A stretch of 64,000 bases of DNA from Pseudomonas sp. ADAK13 (lineage in GTDB: Bacteria; Pseudomonadota; Gammaproteobacteria; Pseudomonadales; Pseudomonadaceae), in assembly GCF_012935715.1 (NCBI RefSeq), contig NZ_CP052860.1:3286001-3350000 (forward strand), in the 5' to 3' direction. Shown piece by piece: positions 10,989-18,637 of the stretch (positions within the stretch are counted from its first letter, which is position 1; each line of letters begins with the position of its first letter). Below the pieces are notes generated by a model that had not been told where the DNA came from, made no database searches, and worked only from the letters and a program-made list of their open reading frames with translations. The position numbers and the translations under genes were made by a program.

Positions 10989-11081
10989 AGGTTGCCCCTC
11001 AACCATAGAATCTCCCACACAACCCTCGTTCCCCACATGTGGCAATGCGAACCCTTACTGTTTAGGTGATGCCGGTGTATG

Positions 11082-11120
11082 GTATCTGCCCTTTGCGGGT
11101 CTCGGACCCGCGGCAGATAC
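11082..11120 (+). promoter_or_regulatory. Long hairpin abutting the multicopper oxidase ribosome-binding site
   Basis: GTATCTGCC (11082-11090) pairs perfectly with GGCAGATAC (11112-11120), and GCGGGTC (11095-11101) pairs with GACCCGC (11105-11111) around a TCG loop. That is 16 bp broken only by a 4-nt bulge. The ribosome-binding TGAGG (11122-11126) begins 2 nt later and the start codon is at 11132. There is no T-tract, so it is not a classical terminator. A translational control or mRNA-stability element is likelier. Confidence 0.55.
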
Positions 11121-11131
11121 GTGAGGTTGTT

Positions 11132-12514
11132 GTGTCCCAATCGTTTTCCCGTCGACAAATCCTGGGTGGTCTTGCCGGTCTTGCCGTGGTGGGCGTCGGT
11201 GCCGGTGGCGCCTACCGCTATTGGCTGGGTAAAGTCACCGATGCCGAGGCGGGGCACGATTACGAGTTGATCGCCGCACCGCTGGACGTGGAATTGGTGC
11301 CGGGGCACAAGACCCAAGCCTGGGCATTCGGCCCATCGGCGCCGGGCACCGAGCTGCGGGTGCGCCAGGGTGAGTGGCTGCGGGTGCGGTTTATCAACCA
11401 CCTGCCGGTGGCCACCACCATCCATTGGCACGGCATTCGCCTGCCGCTGGAAATGGACGGCGTGCCGTACGTCTCGCAGCTGCCGGTGCTGCCGGGCGAA
11501 TACTTCGACTACAAATTCCGCGTGCCCGATGCCGGCAGCTACTGGTATCACCCCCACGTGAACAGCAGCGAAGAGCTGGGCCGTGGCCTGGTGGGCCCGC
11601 TGATCATCGAAGAGCGCGACCCCACCGGTTTCAAACACGAACGCACCCTGAGCCTGAAAAGCTGGCACGTGGACGAAGAGGGCGCCTTTGTCGCCTTCAG
11701 CATTCCCCGCGAAGCAGCCCGGGGCGGCACCGCCGGGCGCCTGTCGACCATCAATGGCGTGTCCCAGGCGGTGATCGATTTGCCGGCCGGGCAGATCACC
11801 CGGGTGCGCCTGCTCAACCTCGATAACACCCTGACCTATCGCATCAACATCCCCGACGTTGAAGCGCAGATCTATGCCCTGGACGGCAATCCCGTGGAGC
11901 CGCGCCCGTTGGGCAAAGAATACTGGCTGGGCCCGGGCATGCGCATTTGCCTGGCGATCAAGGCGCCTCCCGTCGGTGAAGAATTGTCGATCCGCAACGG
12001 ACCGGTGCGCCTGGGCACCTTCCGCTCGGTGGCCAGCACCGACGCGCCCACCGAGTGGCCGCCTGCGCTGCCCGCCAACCCGATTGCCGAGCCGGACCTG
12101 GCCAATGCCGAGAAACTCAACTTCAATTTCGAATGGGTTGGATCGGTCTCGGTGAACGTGGACAATGGCAAGCCACCGAGCCTGTGGCAGATCAACGGCC
12201 AGGCCTGGGACATCACCGACAAGACCTGCGCCGACCGCCCGATCGCCAAGCTTGAAAAGGGCAAGAGCTACATTTTCGAATTGAAGAACATGACCCAGTA
12301 CCAACACCCGATCCACCTGCACGGCATGAGTTTCAAGGTCATCGCCTCGAACCGCCACAAGGTGATTCCGTACTTCACCGACACCTACCTGCTGGGCAAG
12401 AACGAACGTGCCCGGGTGGCGCTGGTGGCGGATAACCCGGGTGTCTGGATGTTCCACTGCCATGTGATCGACCACATGGAAACCGGCCTGATGGCCGCCA
12501 TCGAGGTGGCGTAA
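11132..12514 (+). CDS. Tat-exported multicopper oxidase
   Basis: A 461-residue blue copper oxidase. It starts at GTG 11132 (SQSFSRRQILGG), preceded by TGAGG. The twin-arginine signal SRRQILGGLAGLAVVGVG indicates folded export to the periplasm. All four copper-binding blocks are present in order: TIHWHGI, YWYHPHV, QHPIHLHG and MFHCHVIDHMETG. These ligate one type-1 and a trinuclear type-2/3 centre that reduces oxygen to water. The substrate could be Cu(I), a phenol or a metal; no methionine-rich CueO-like insert is seen. Its stop overlaps the tadA start by one base, so the two share an mRNA. Confidence 0.9.
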   Translation: MSQSFSRRQILGGLAGLAVVGVGAGGAYRYWLGKVTDAEAGHDYELIAAPLDVELVPGHKTQAWAFGPSAPGTELRVRQGEWLRVRFINHLPVATTIHWHGIRLPLEMDGVPYVSQLPVLPGEYFDYKFRVPDAGSYWYHPHVNSSEELGRGLVGPLIIEERDPTGFKHERTLSLKSWHVDEEGAFVAFSIPREAARGGTAGRLSTINGVSQAVIDLPAGQITRVRLLNLDNTLTYRINIPDVEAQIYALDGNPVEPRPLGKEYWLGPGMRICLAIKAPPVGEELSIRNGPVRLGTFRSVASTDAPTEWPPALPANPIAEPDLANAEKLNFNFEWVGSVSVNVDNGKPPSLWQINGQAWDITDKTCADRPIAKLEKGKSYIFELKNMTQYQHPIHLHGMSFKVIASNRHKVIPYFTDTYLLGKNERARVALVADNPGVWMFHCHVIDHMETGLMAAIEVA

Positions 12515-13005
12515 TGCGCCAGTTTCGCCCCACGGCGATTATCGACCGCAGCCGCGATCAGGACTTCATGCGTGAAGCGCTGGCCCTGGCTGCCCAAGGC
12601 GCGGCATTGGGTGAAGTGCCGGTGGGCGCGGTACTGGTGCAGGATGGAGAGATCATCGGGCGCGGCTTTAACTGCCCCATCAGTGGCAACGACCCCAGTG
12701 CGCATGCCGAGATGGTCGCGATCCGCGCGGCCGCCCAGGCCGTGAGCAATTACCGGCTGCCGGGCAGTACGCTGTACGTCACGCTGGAACCGTGCAGCAT
12801 GTGCGCCGGGCTGATCGTGCATTCACGAATTGCCCGGGTGGTGTACGGCGCGCTGGAGCCGAAGGCGGGGATCGTGCAAAGCCAGGGGCAGTTTTTTACC
12901 CAGGGCTTTCTCAATCATCGGGTGCTGTATGAAGGCGGGGTGCTGGCCGAAGAGTGCGGGACGGTGTTGAGCGAGTTCTTCAAGGCACGTCGCGCCAAAG
13001 GCTGA
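12514..13005 (+). CDS. tadA: tRNA(adenine34) deaminase TadA
   Basis: Deaminates the wobble adenosine of tRNA-Arg(ACG) to inosine, an essential decoding modification. The 163-residue protein carries the zinc deaminase signatures HAEMVAIRAA (His ligand plus catalytic Glu) and LEPCSMCAGLI (two Cys ligands). TaATG coupling with the preceding oxidase (1-nt overlap) places it second in a two-gene unit. The C-terminal SEFFKARRAKG is typical. I recall the oxidase-tadA pairing from other fluorescent pseudomonads, where the neighbours are guaA and mltF/purL rather than cmoB. Confidence 0.95.
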   Translation: MRQFRPTAIIDRSRDQDFMREALALAAQGAALGEVPVGAVLVQDGEIIGRGFNCPISGNDPSAHAEMVAIRAAAQAVSNYRLPGSTLYVTLEPCSMCAGLIVHSRIARVVYGALEPKAGIVQSQGQFFTQGFLNHRVLYEGGVLAEECGTVLSEFFKARRAKG

Positions 13006-13015
13006 CGCGATACCC

Positions 13016-13110
13016 TGTGGCGAGGGAGCTTGCTCCCGTTGGGCTGCGTAGCGGCCCCAAAATCTGGGGAGCGCTGCGCACTCCAGCGGGAGCAAGCTCC
13101 CTCGCCACAA
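13016..13110. repeat. REPIN between tadA and cmoB
   Basis: Inverted REP arms CTGTGGCGAGGGAGCTTG and CAAGCTCCCTCGCCACA enclose TTGGGCTGCG and a short unique core. It lies between the convergent 3' ends of tadA and cmoB, where it could act as a bidirectional 3' stabiliser or weak terminator. Confidence 0.8.
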
Positions 13111-13153
13111 CAGCAGTCTTATTTCTTCAACACAACAGCAGTCTTATTTCTTC
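13106..13153. repeat. 25-bp tandem duplication at the cmoB 3' end
   Basis: CACAACAGCAGTCTTATTTCTTC occurs at 13106 and again at 13131, a 25-bp period. The second copy contains the cmoB stop codon and last two lysine codons, so the first copy is a duplicate of the cmoB end plus the REP edge. Confidence 0.8.
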
Positions 13154-14100
13154 GCGACAATCACCGCACGCATCGGCGCCGGCAGCCCTTCGACGGTCTT
13201 GCTGTGATCCTCAGGGTCCAGGAAGTCGCTGAGGGACTGGTACTTCATCCACTCCGTGCCGCGCTGTTCCTCGACCGTGGTCACGCTCACATCCACACAG
13301 CGCACATCGCTGAAGCCGGCACGGCGCAGCCACAGCATCAGCGCCGGCACCGACGGCAGGAACCACACGTTGCGCATCTGCGCGTAGCGGTCTTCCGGCA
13401 CCAGCACTTGTTGCTGATCGCCCTCAACCACCAACGTTTCCAACACCAGTTCGCCACCCTTTACCAGGCAATCCTTCAGCGCCAGCAAATGCTCGATGGG
13501 CGAACGACGGTGATAAAACACGCCCATGGAAAATACCGTGTCGAAGCCTTCCATGTTCGGCGGCAGGTCTTCAAACGGGAACGGCAGGTGCCAGGCCTTC
13601 GGTGCGGACAGGTAGCGTTGCACCGCCTGGAACTGGCAGAAGAACAGCCAGTTCGGGTCGACGCCAATCACGCTGTCGGCCCCGGCGCCGAGCATGCGCC
13701 ACATGTAGTAACCGTTGCCGCAACCCACATCGAGAATGCGCTTGCCCTTGAGGTCCAGGTGCGGCGCGACCCGTGACCACTTCCAGTCCGAGCGCCATTC
13801 GGTGTCGACGTGCACGCCGAACAGATCGAACGGGCCCTTGCGCCACGGGCACAGGCCCATCAGCGCGGTACGCATTTGTGCGCGAGTGTCGTCGTCGCAA
13901 TCGGTGTCGAGCACCAGGCCGTTCAGCAGGTCGATTTCGCTGGGCATGATCTTCGGCAGCGCGTCCAGCGCGCTTTGCCAGCGTTCCAAGTCGCCGTGAC
14001 CCTTTTCCATCTTTGCATCGAGTTGCGCTTGCAGGCCCTGGGCCCATACGGCCAGGGGAGTGCCGACCAGATGGCGGGCGAGGGGAGACAGATCAATCAT
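13144..14100 (-). CDS. cmoB: tRNA U34 carboxymethyltransferase CmoB
   Basis: Transfers the carboxymethyl group of carboxy-S-adenosylmethionine to 5-hydroxyuridine-34 of tRNA, forming cmo5U. It has 318 residues, close to the usual 323. The central SAM-type motif is [16 protein letters not shown], followed by [39 protein letters not shown] is the conserved CmoB segment ahead of the Rossmann fold. The start overlaps the cmoA stop by 4 nt (ATGA), so cmoA-cmoB is a coupled operon. Confidence 0.96.
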   Translation of the reverse strand: MIDLSPLARHLVGTPLAVWAQGLQAQLDAKMEKGHGDLERWQSALDALPKIMPSEIDLLNGLVLDTDCDDDTRAQMRTALMGLCPWRKGPFDLFGVHVDTEWRSDWKWSRVAPHLDLKGKRILDVGCGNGYYMWRMLGAGADSVIGVDPNWLFFCQFQAVQRYLSAPKAWHLPFPFEDLPPNMEGFDTVFSMGVFYHRRSPIEHLLALKDCLVKGGELVLETLVVEGDQQQVLVPEDRYAQMRNVWFLPSVPALMLWLRRAGFSDVRCVDVSVTTVEEQRGTEWMKYQSLSDFLDPEDHSKTVEGLPAPMRAVIVAKK

Positions 14101-14840
14101 GGCAAGGCAATCAACGAGGCAAAGTTAAGACACTGGAACCACGGCACGACTTTCGAGAACCCGGCCGCCAGCAGGCGTTCGCGGTGTTCTTCGAGGCTGT
14201 CGGGCTTCATGACGTTTTCGATGGCGCTGCGCTTCTGGGCGATTTCCAGTTCGCTGTAGCCGTTGGCGCGTTTGAAGGCGATGTGCAAATCGGTGAGCAG
14301 TGCGTGTTCTTCCGAATCATTGAAGCGCAGCTTTTCCGAAAGGATCAACGCGCCGCCCGGCAGCAGTGACTGACGAATGCGCGAGAGCAAAGCCAGGCGC
14401 TGTTCGGGGGCGATGAATTGCAGGGTGAAGTTCAGCGCCACCACGGACGCCGGCTGGAATTGCAGGGCGAGGATATCGCCCTCGATGACGTCTACCGGCA
14501 GCAACTCCTGGAACATCGAGTCCTGGCCGTTGAGGTATTCGCGGCAACGCTCGACCATCGCCGCCGAGTTATCCACCGCGATCACCCGGCAACCGTCGGT
14601 GCGCACGTGACGGCGCAGGGCCTGGGTCACGGCGCCGAGGGAGGAACCGAGGTCGTAGAGCACGCTATTGGGCTGGGCAAACTGCGCCGCGAGCACGCCG
14701 AGGTTTTCGACGATGGTCGGGTAACCGGGCACCGAGCGCTTGATCATGTCCGGGAAAACCCGCACCACGTCTTCGTTGAAGGCGAAGTCCGGCACCTGGG
14801 GCAGGGGCTGGGCGAATAGGCGATCGGGTTCTTTGCTCAC
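14097..14840 (-). CDS. cmoA: Carboxy-S-adenosyl-L-methionine synthase CmoA
   Basis: Makes carboxy-SAM from SAM and prephenate, the donor used by CmoB. The 247-residue class I methyltransferase fold has the motif [15 protein letters not shown] and the acidic [37 protein letters not shown] at the N-terminus is diagnostic for CmoA. First gene of the cmoAB pair; together they supply wobble uridine modification for codons ending in A, G and U. Confidence 0.96.
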   Translation of the reverse strand: MSKEPDRLFAQPLPQVPDFAFNEDVVRVFPDMIKRSVPGYPTIVENLGVLAAQFAQPNSVLYDLGSSLGAVTQALRRHVRTDGCRVIAVDNSAAMVERCREYLNGQDSMFQELLPVDVIEGDILALQFQPASVVALNFTLQFIAPEQRLALLSRIRQSLLPGGALILSEKLRFNDSEEHALLTDLHIAFKRANGYSELEIAQKRSAIENVMKPDSLEEHRERLLAAGFSKVVPWFQCLNFASLIALP

Positions 14841-14876
14841 GGCTGTTCCGGTGACGAGGGGGAAAAGGCCGGCATT

Positions 14877-15533
14877 TTAGCCAAATTGGCCTTCGGATGC
14901 GCGGGTTGTCTGATGGAACGCCGATGCGGTAATGCCCCACTGCCCGAGCCAATAGCTGACGATCAGCAAATACGGCGCCGCTTCAAACGCCACCACAAAC
15001 CGATTGATCCCAATCAGCGTGTCGGAAAACACAAACGACACCGCGCCTGCCGCCGCCAGGTACGCCGAGCGCTTGGGCACTGCGCTGCCCAACCGTGCCA
15101 GCGCTCGCCAGAGCATCGCGCTGATCACCAGCGCATACACCACCACCGGCACCAGCAATGGGCCCAGGCCATGGGAAATCAGGATGCTCAGCAAGATCGC
15201 GCCCACCACCAGCGCCAGTACCAGCGGCAAAATCGCCGGGCGGCGGCAGTCGCTCAAGTAGGCTTTCAGGTACGCCAGGTGCGCGAACAAAAACGCACCG
15301 AGGCCGAAGATGAACAAGTCGCCGGGCCAGGCCAGCAGCACGTCGCCCACCAGGGAAAAAATCAGCCCGAGGCTGATCCAGCGTCGATAGTCGGTGGGCG
15401 GCGCATCATGCAGCCACCCCAGCAGCGCCAGCACCGGCAACGGCTTTACCAACAGGCAGAGCAGGGTGGCGTGGGTGCTCAGGCCGTAGATAAAGGTCAC
15501 CGCCCCCATCAACGCAAGGATCATCCATGGCAT
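14877..15533 (-). CDS. YhhN/TMEM86-family membrane protein (lysoplasmalogenase-like)
   Basis: A 218-residue polytopic inner-membrane protein with about eight helices. The paired acidic motifs of the YhhN family are visible: LVGDVLLAWPG and FVFSDTLIGINRF. Characterised relatives hydrolyse the vinyl-ether bond of lysoplasmalogens. Bacteria such as Pseudomonas generally lack plasmalogens, so the true substrate here is unknown. It lies 1 bp after the I42-type lipoprotein gene on the same strand, so the two are probably co-transcribed. Confidence 0.8.
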   Translation of the reverse strand: MPWMILALMGAVTFIYGLSTHATLLCLLVKPLPVLALLGWLHDAPPTDYRRWISLGLIFSLVGDVLLAWPGDLFIFGLGAFLFAHLAYLKAYLSDCRRPAILPLVLALVVGAILLSILISHGLGPLLVPVVVYALVISAMLWRALARLGSAVPKRSAYLAAAGAVSFVFSDTLIGINRFVVAFEAAPYLLIVSYWLGQWGITASAFHQTTRASEGQFG

Positions 15534-15534
15534 A

Positions 15535-15927
15535 TCAGTTCACCGTAATGGCGCAGTCGAAGGTTTCGGCCGGTTCTGCTTCCGGCTCCCAGGGTTGTTG
15601 TGAGGTGAGGCGCAAGCGGCCCTGGCCCGCGTTGAAGGCCTGGAAACGCCAGGTGGATTGACCGCCACTGCCGACCACGCCGGTGTCTTCGGTGTTGCTG
15701 TAGACCTCGGGGCTCAGGCTGCGCAGCACGCCGCCCGCCGAGTCCTGGATGGCCCAGCGGTAACCGGTGGTGGGGTTGCTGGGCAGGGTCAGGATCAGGT
15801 TTTGCCCGGTTTTGAGTTGCAGGGGGCAAGCGCTCTGTTTTTCCACGGTGACGTTTTGCTTCGGCGCACTGGCACAGGCGGCGAGCAGGCAAAGGCTCAG
15901 GGGGAGAAGCAGGCGGGCAGCGGTCAT
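15535..15927 (-). CDS. Chagasin-like (I42 family) protease inhibitor lipoprotein
   Basis: A 130-residue lipoprotein: a signal peptide with lipobox LAAC (residues 15-18) predicts lipidation. The mature part shows the chagasin inhibitory loop NPTTGYRW followed by the beta-sandwich ending RLRLTSQQPWEPEAEPAETF. I42 proteins block papain-like cysteine peptidases with three loops. From memory, P. aeruginosa encodes a similar inhibitor (Icp, PA0778) next to its second Lon (PA0779). The same neighbourhood is seen here, with lon upstream on the same strand. Confidence 0.8.
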   Translation of the reverse strand: MTAARLLLPLSLCLLAACASAPKQNVTVEKQSACPLQLKTGQNLILTLPSNPTTGYRWAIQDSAGGVLRSLSPEVYSNTEDTGVVGSGGQSTWRFQAFNAGQGRLRLTSQQPWEPEAEPAETFDCAITVN

Positions 15928-16007
15928 GGGGGCTCCGTTGTTTGGCGACGAAGGGCGAGCATAACCGAAGATGAGACAAGGTGTGACAGGAAGGCAAACA
16001 CCACTTA

Positions 16008-16062
16008 ATAGTGGTGAGCGGGCTTGCTTGTGGTGAGCGGGGCAAGCCCGCTCACCACAGGG
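16008..16062. repeat. REP in the icp-lon gap
   Basis: Contains GTGGTGAGCGGGCTTGCTTG and the inverted CAAGCCCGCTCACCACAGG with almost no loop. It is a compact REP hairpin downstream of lon (minus strand) and upstream of the inhibitor gene. Confidence 0.75.
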
Positions 16063-16086
16063 GCCAGTTCAGGCGCTACATAACGG

Positions 16087-18507
16087 TCAGAACAACACCT
16101 TCGCCACATCCGCAAAGCGCTTGGCAAAGTGCACCGTCATCCCTTCCTTCAGGTACTCAGGTAACTCCTCAAAACTCCCGCGATTGGGCTCCGGCAAGAT
16201 CAACTCGTGAATCTTCTGGCGCCGCGCCGCAATCACCTTCTCGCGCACCCCGCCAATCGGCAGTACATGCCCGGTCAACGTCAGTTCGCCGGTCATGGCC
16301 ACGCCTTTTTTCGGCGGCTGGTTACGCGCCAGCGACAGCAGCGCACTGGCCATGGTCACGCCCGCGCTCGGGCCGTCTTTCGGTGTGGCGCCTTCCGGCA
16401 CGTGCAGGTGCACGAAGGCTTCGTCGAAGAACTTCGGGTCACCGCCAAACGACTTCAGGTTCGAGCTGATGTAGCTGTAGGCAATCTCGGCCGACTCCTT
16501 CATCACGTCGCCCAGTTGCCCGGTGAGCTTGAAGCCCCGGTTGAGCGTGTGAATGCGCGTCGCCTCGATCGGCAAGGTCGCGCCGCCCATGCTGGTCCAG
16601 GCCAGGCCGGTAATCACACCGGTGCCCGACAGTACCTGTTCGTTACGGAACACCGGCATGCCCAGGGAAGCTTCCAGGTCCTTGTTGCCGATCTTGATCA
16701 CCGAGTCCGGCTCATCCAGCAGCTTGACCACGGCCTTGCGCACCAGTTTGCCCAGCTGTTTTTCCAACTGGCGCACACCGGCTTCGCGAGCGTAACCATC
16801 GATCAGGGCGCGCAGGGCGCCGTCGCTGATGGACAGGCTGTTTTTCGACACGCCGGCTTTTTCCAACTGCTTGGGCCACAGGTGGCGCTTGGCGATGGCG
16901 ACTTTTTCTTCGGTGATATAGCCCGACAGGCGAATCACTTCCATCCGGTCCAGCAACGGGCCGGGGATTGAGTCCAGGGTGTTGGCGGTGCACACGAACA
17001 GCACTTTGGACAGGTCCAGACGCAGGTCCAGATAGTGGTCGAGGAATTCGACGTTCTGTTCCGGGTCCAGGGTTTCGAGCAGCGCCGAGGCCGGGTCGCC
17101 CTGGTAGCTCTGGCCCATCTTGTCGATCTCGTCGAGCATGATCACCGGGTTCATCACTTCCACGTCTTTGAGCGCTTGCACCAGCTTGCCCGGCATGGCG
17201 CCGATGTAGGTGCGGCGATGGCCCTTGATCTCGGCCTCGTCACGCATGCCGCCGACGCTGAAACGGTAGAACGGCCGGCCAAGGGACTCGGCAATCGATT
17301 TGCCCACGCTGGTCTTGCCTACGCCCGGCGGGCCTACCAGCAACACGATGGAGCCGGCGACTTCGCCTTTATAGGCGCCCACCGCGAGGAATTCGAGGAT
17401 GCGACTCTTGATGTCGTCCAGGCCGGCGTGGTGTTTGTCGAGCACCTTGCGGGCGTGCTTGAGGTCGAGCTTGTCCTCGCCATACACGCCCCACGGCACC
17501 GAGGTAGCCCAGTCCAGGTAGTTGCGGGTGACCGCGTACTCCGGCGAACCCGTCTCCAGGATCGACAGCTTGTTCATTTCTTCGGTGATGCGTTTCTGCG
17601 CCTGGGTCGGCAGCACCTTGTCCACCAGGCGTTGTTCGAACTGCTCGACGTCGGCGCTGCGGTCGTCCTTGGTCAGCCCCAGTTCTTGCTGGATGACCTT
17701 GAGTTGTTCCTTGAGGAAGAACTCGCGCTGGTGCTCGCCGATCTTGCGGTTCACTTCGGCGGAGATTTCTTTTTGCAGGCGCGCGACTTCGACTTCCTTG
17801 CGCAGCATCGGCAGGACTTTTTCCATGCGCTTGAGCATGGGCACGCAGTCCAGCACTTGCTGCAGCTCGGTGCCGGTGGCCGAGGTGAGGGCGGCGGCGA
17901 AGTCGGTCAGCGGCGACGGGTCGTTGGGGCTGAAGCGGTTGAGGTAGTTCTTCAGCTCTTCGCTGTACAGCGGGTTGAGCGGCAGCAGTTCCTTGATCGC
18001 ATTGATCAGCGCCATGCCGTAGGCCTTGACCTCGTCGGTCGGCTGAGTCGGCTGGTGCGGGTATTCGACCTCCACCAGGTACGGTGGGCGGTGATGCTTG
18101 AGCCAGGTCTTGATCCGCACGCGGGTCAGGCCCTGGGCGACGAATTGCAGCTTGCCGTTTTCACGGCTGGCGTGATGCACCTTCACCAGGGTGCCGTACA
18201 GCGGCAGGCTGGAGGTGTCGAAGTGGCGCGGGTCTTCAGGAGGCGTCTCCATGAAGAACAGGGCAAGGGAGTGGTGCTCGGATTTGCTCACCAGTTCCAG
18301 GGTTTCGGCCCACGGCTCTTCATTGACGATCACCGGCAACACTTGCGCCGGGAAGAAAGGCCGGTTGTGGATCGGGATGATGTAGACCTTGTCGGGCAGG
18401 TTTTGCCCAGGCAGCGCCAATCCAGTGTTGGCGGAAGTGTGTTCAGCGTTTTCCGGGTCGGCGTAGTCGTCGAGGTCGATGTCCGGGAATTCTTGCTGGT
18501 CGCTCAT
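16087..18507 (-). CDS. Second Lon-type ATP-dependent protease (AsrA-like)
   Basis: An 806-residue AAA+ serine protease. Domains in order: acidic N-terminal tail, LON substrate-binding domain (about 40-240), coiled coil with FFLKEQLKVIQQELG, AAA+ module with Walker A GPPGVGKTSVGKS and Walker B IMLDEIDKM, and the protease domain with Ser714 (PKDGPSAGVT) and Lys757 (GVREKVIAARR), 43 residues apart as in E. coli Lon. The longer acidic N-terminus and the I42 inhibitor neighbour match the second Pseudomonas Lon; I recall PA0779/AsrA, a stress-response protease. The primary lon normally sits next to clpX and is not in this window. Confidence 0.92.
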   Translation of the reverse strand: MSDQQEFPDIDLDDYADPENAEHTSANTGLALPGQNLPDKVYIIPIHNRPFFPAQVLPVIVNEEPWAETLELVSKSEHHSLALFFMETPPEDPRHFDTSSLPLYGTLVKVHHASRENGKLQFVAQGLTRVRIKTWLKHHRPPYLVEVEYPHQPTQPTDEVKAYGMALINAIKELLPLNPLYSEELKNYLNRFSPNDPSPLTDFAAALTSATGTELQQVLDCVPMLKRMEKVLPMLRKEVEVARLQKEISAEVNRKIGEHQREFFLKEQLKVIQQELGLTKDDRSADVEQFEQRLVDKVLPTQAQKRITEEMNKLSILETGSPEYAVTRNYLDWATSVPWGVYGEDKLDLKHARKVLDKHHAGLDDIKSRILEFLAVGAYKGEVAGSIVLLVGPPGVGKTSVGKSIAESLGRPFYRFSVGGMRDEAEIKGHRRTYIGAMPGKLVQALKDVEVMNPVIMLDEIDKMGQSYQGDPASALLETLDPEQNVEFLDHYLDLRLDLSKVLFVCTANTLDSIPGPLLDRMEVIRLSGYITEEKVAIAKRHLWPKQLEKAGVSKNSLSISDGALRALIDGYAREAGVRQLEKQLGKLVRKAVVKLLDEPDSVIKIGNKDLEASLGMPVFRNEQVLSGTGVITGLAWTSMGGATLPIEATRIHTLNRGFKLTGQLGDVMKESAEIAYSYISSNLKSFGGDPKFFDEAFVHLHVPEGATPKDGPSAGVTMASALLSLARNQPPKKGVAMTGELTLTGHVLPIGGVREKVIAARRQKIHELILPEPNRGSFEELPEYLKEGMTVHFAKRFADVAKVLF

Positions 18508-18637
18508 GGGGCACCTGCATCAGGAAGTATGCAGGTTAGATGGGGCGGGTCGGCAGTGGTTTCAATGGGCGAGGGCGGTTAGCAACAAATTGCACACTAT
18601 TTTCGAAACGCTGCTGGACCAATGTGGGAGCGTTTCG

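Larger units (their letters stand above)
9837..11013 (+). mobile_element. IS110-group insertion sequence inside a REP
   Basis: The boundaries come from rejoining the interrupted REP: CT at 9835-9836 and CT at 11012-11013 flank the element, so one CT is the shared core and the element is 1177 bp. There are no long terminal inverted repeats and no target duplication beyond the dinucleotide, as known for IS110 elements. The non-coding left end is 204 nt and the right end only 25 nt, which fits the IS110 group rather than IS1111. I recall ISPpu9/ISPpu10-type elements of P. putida that also enter REPs. Confidence 0.85.
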
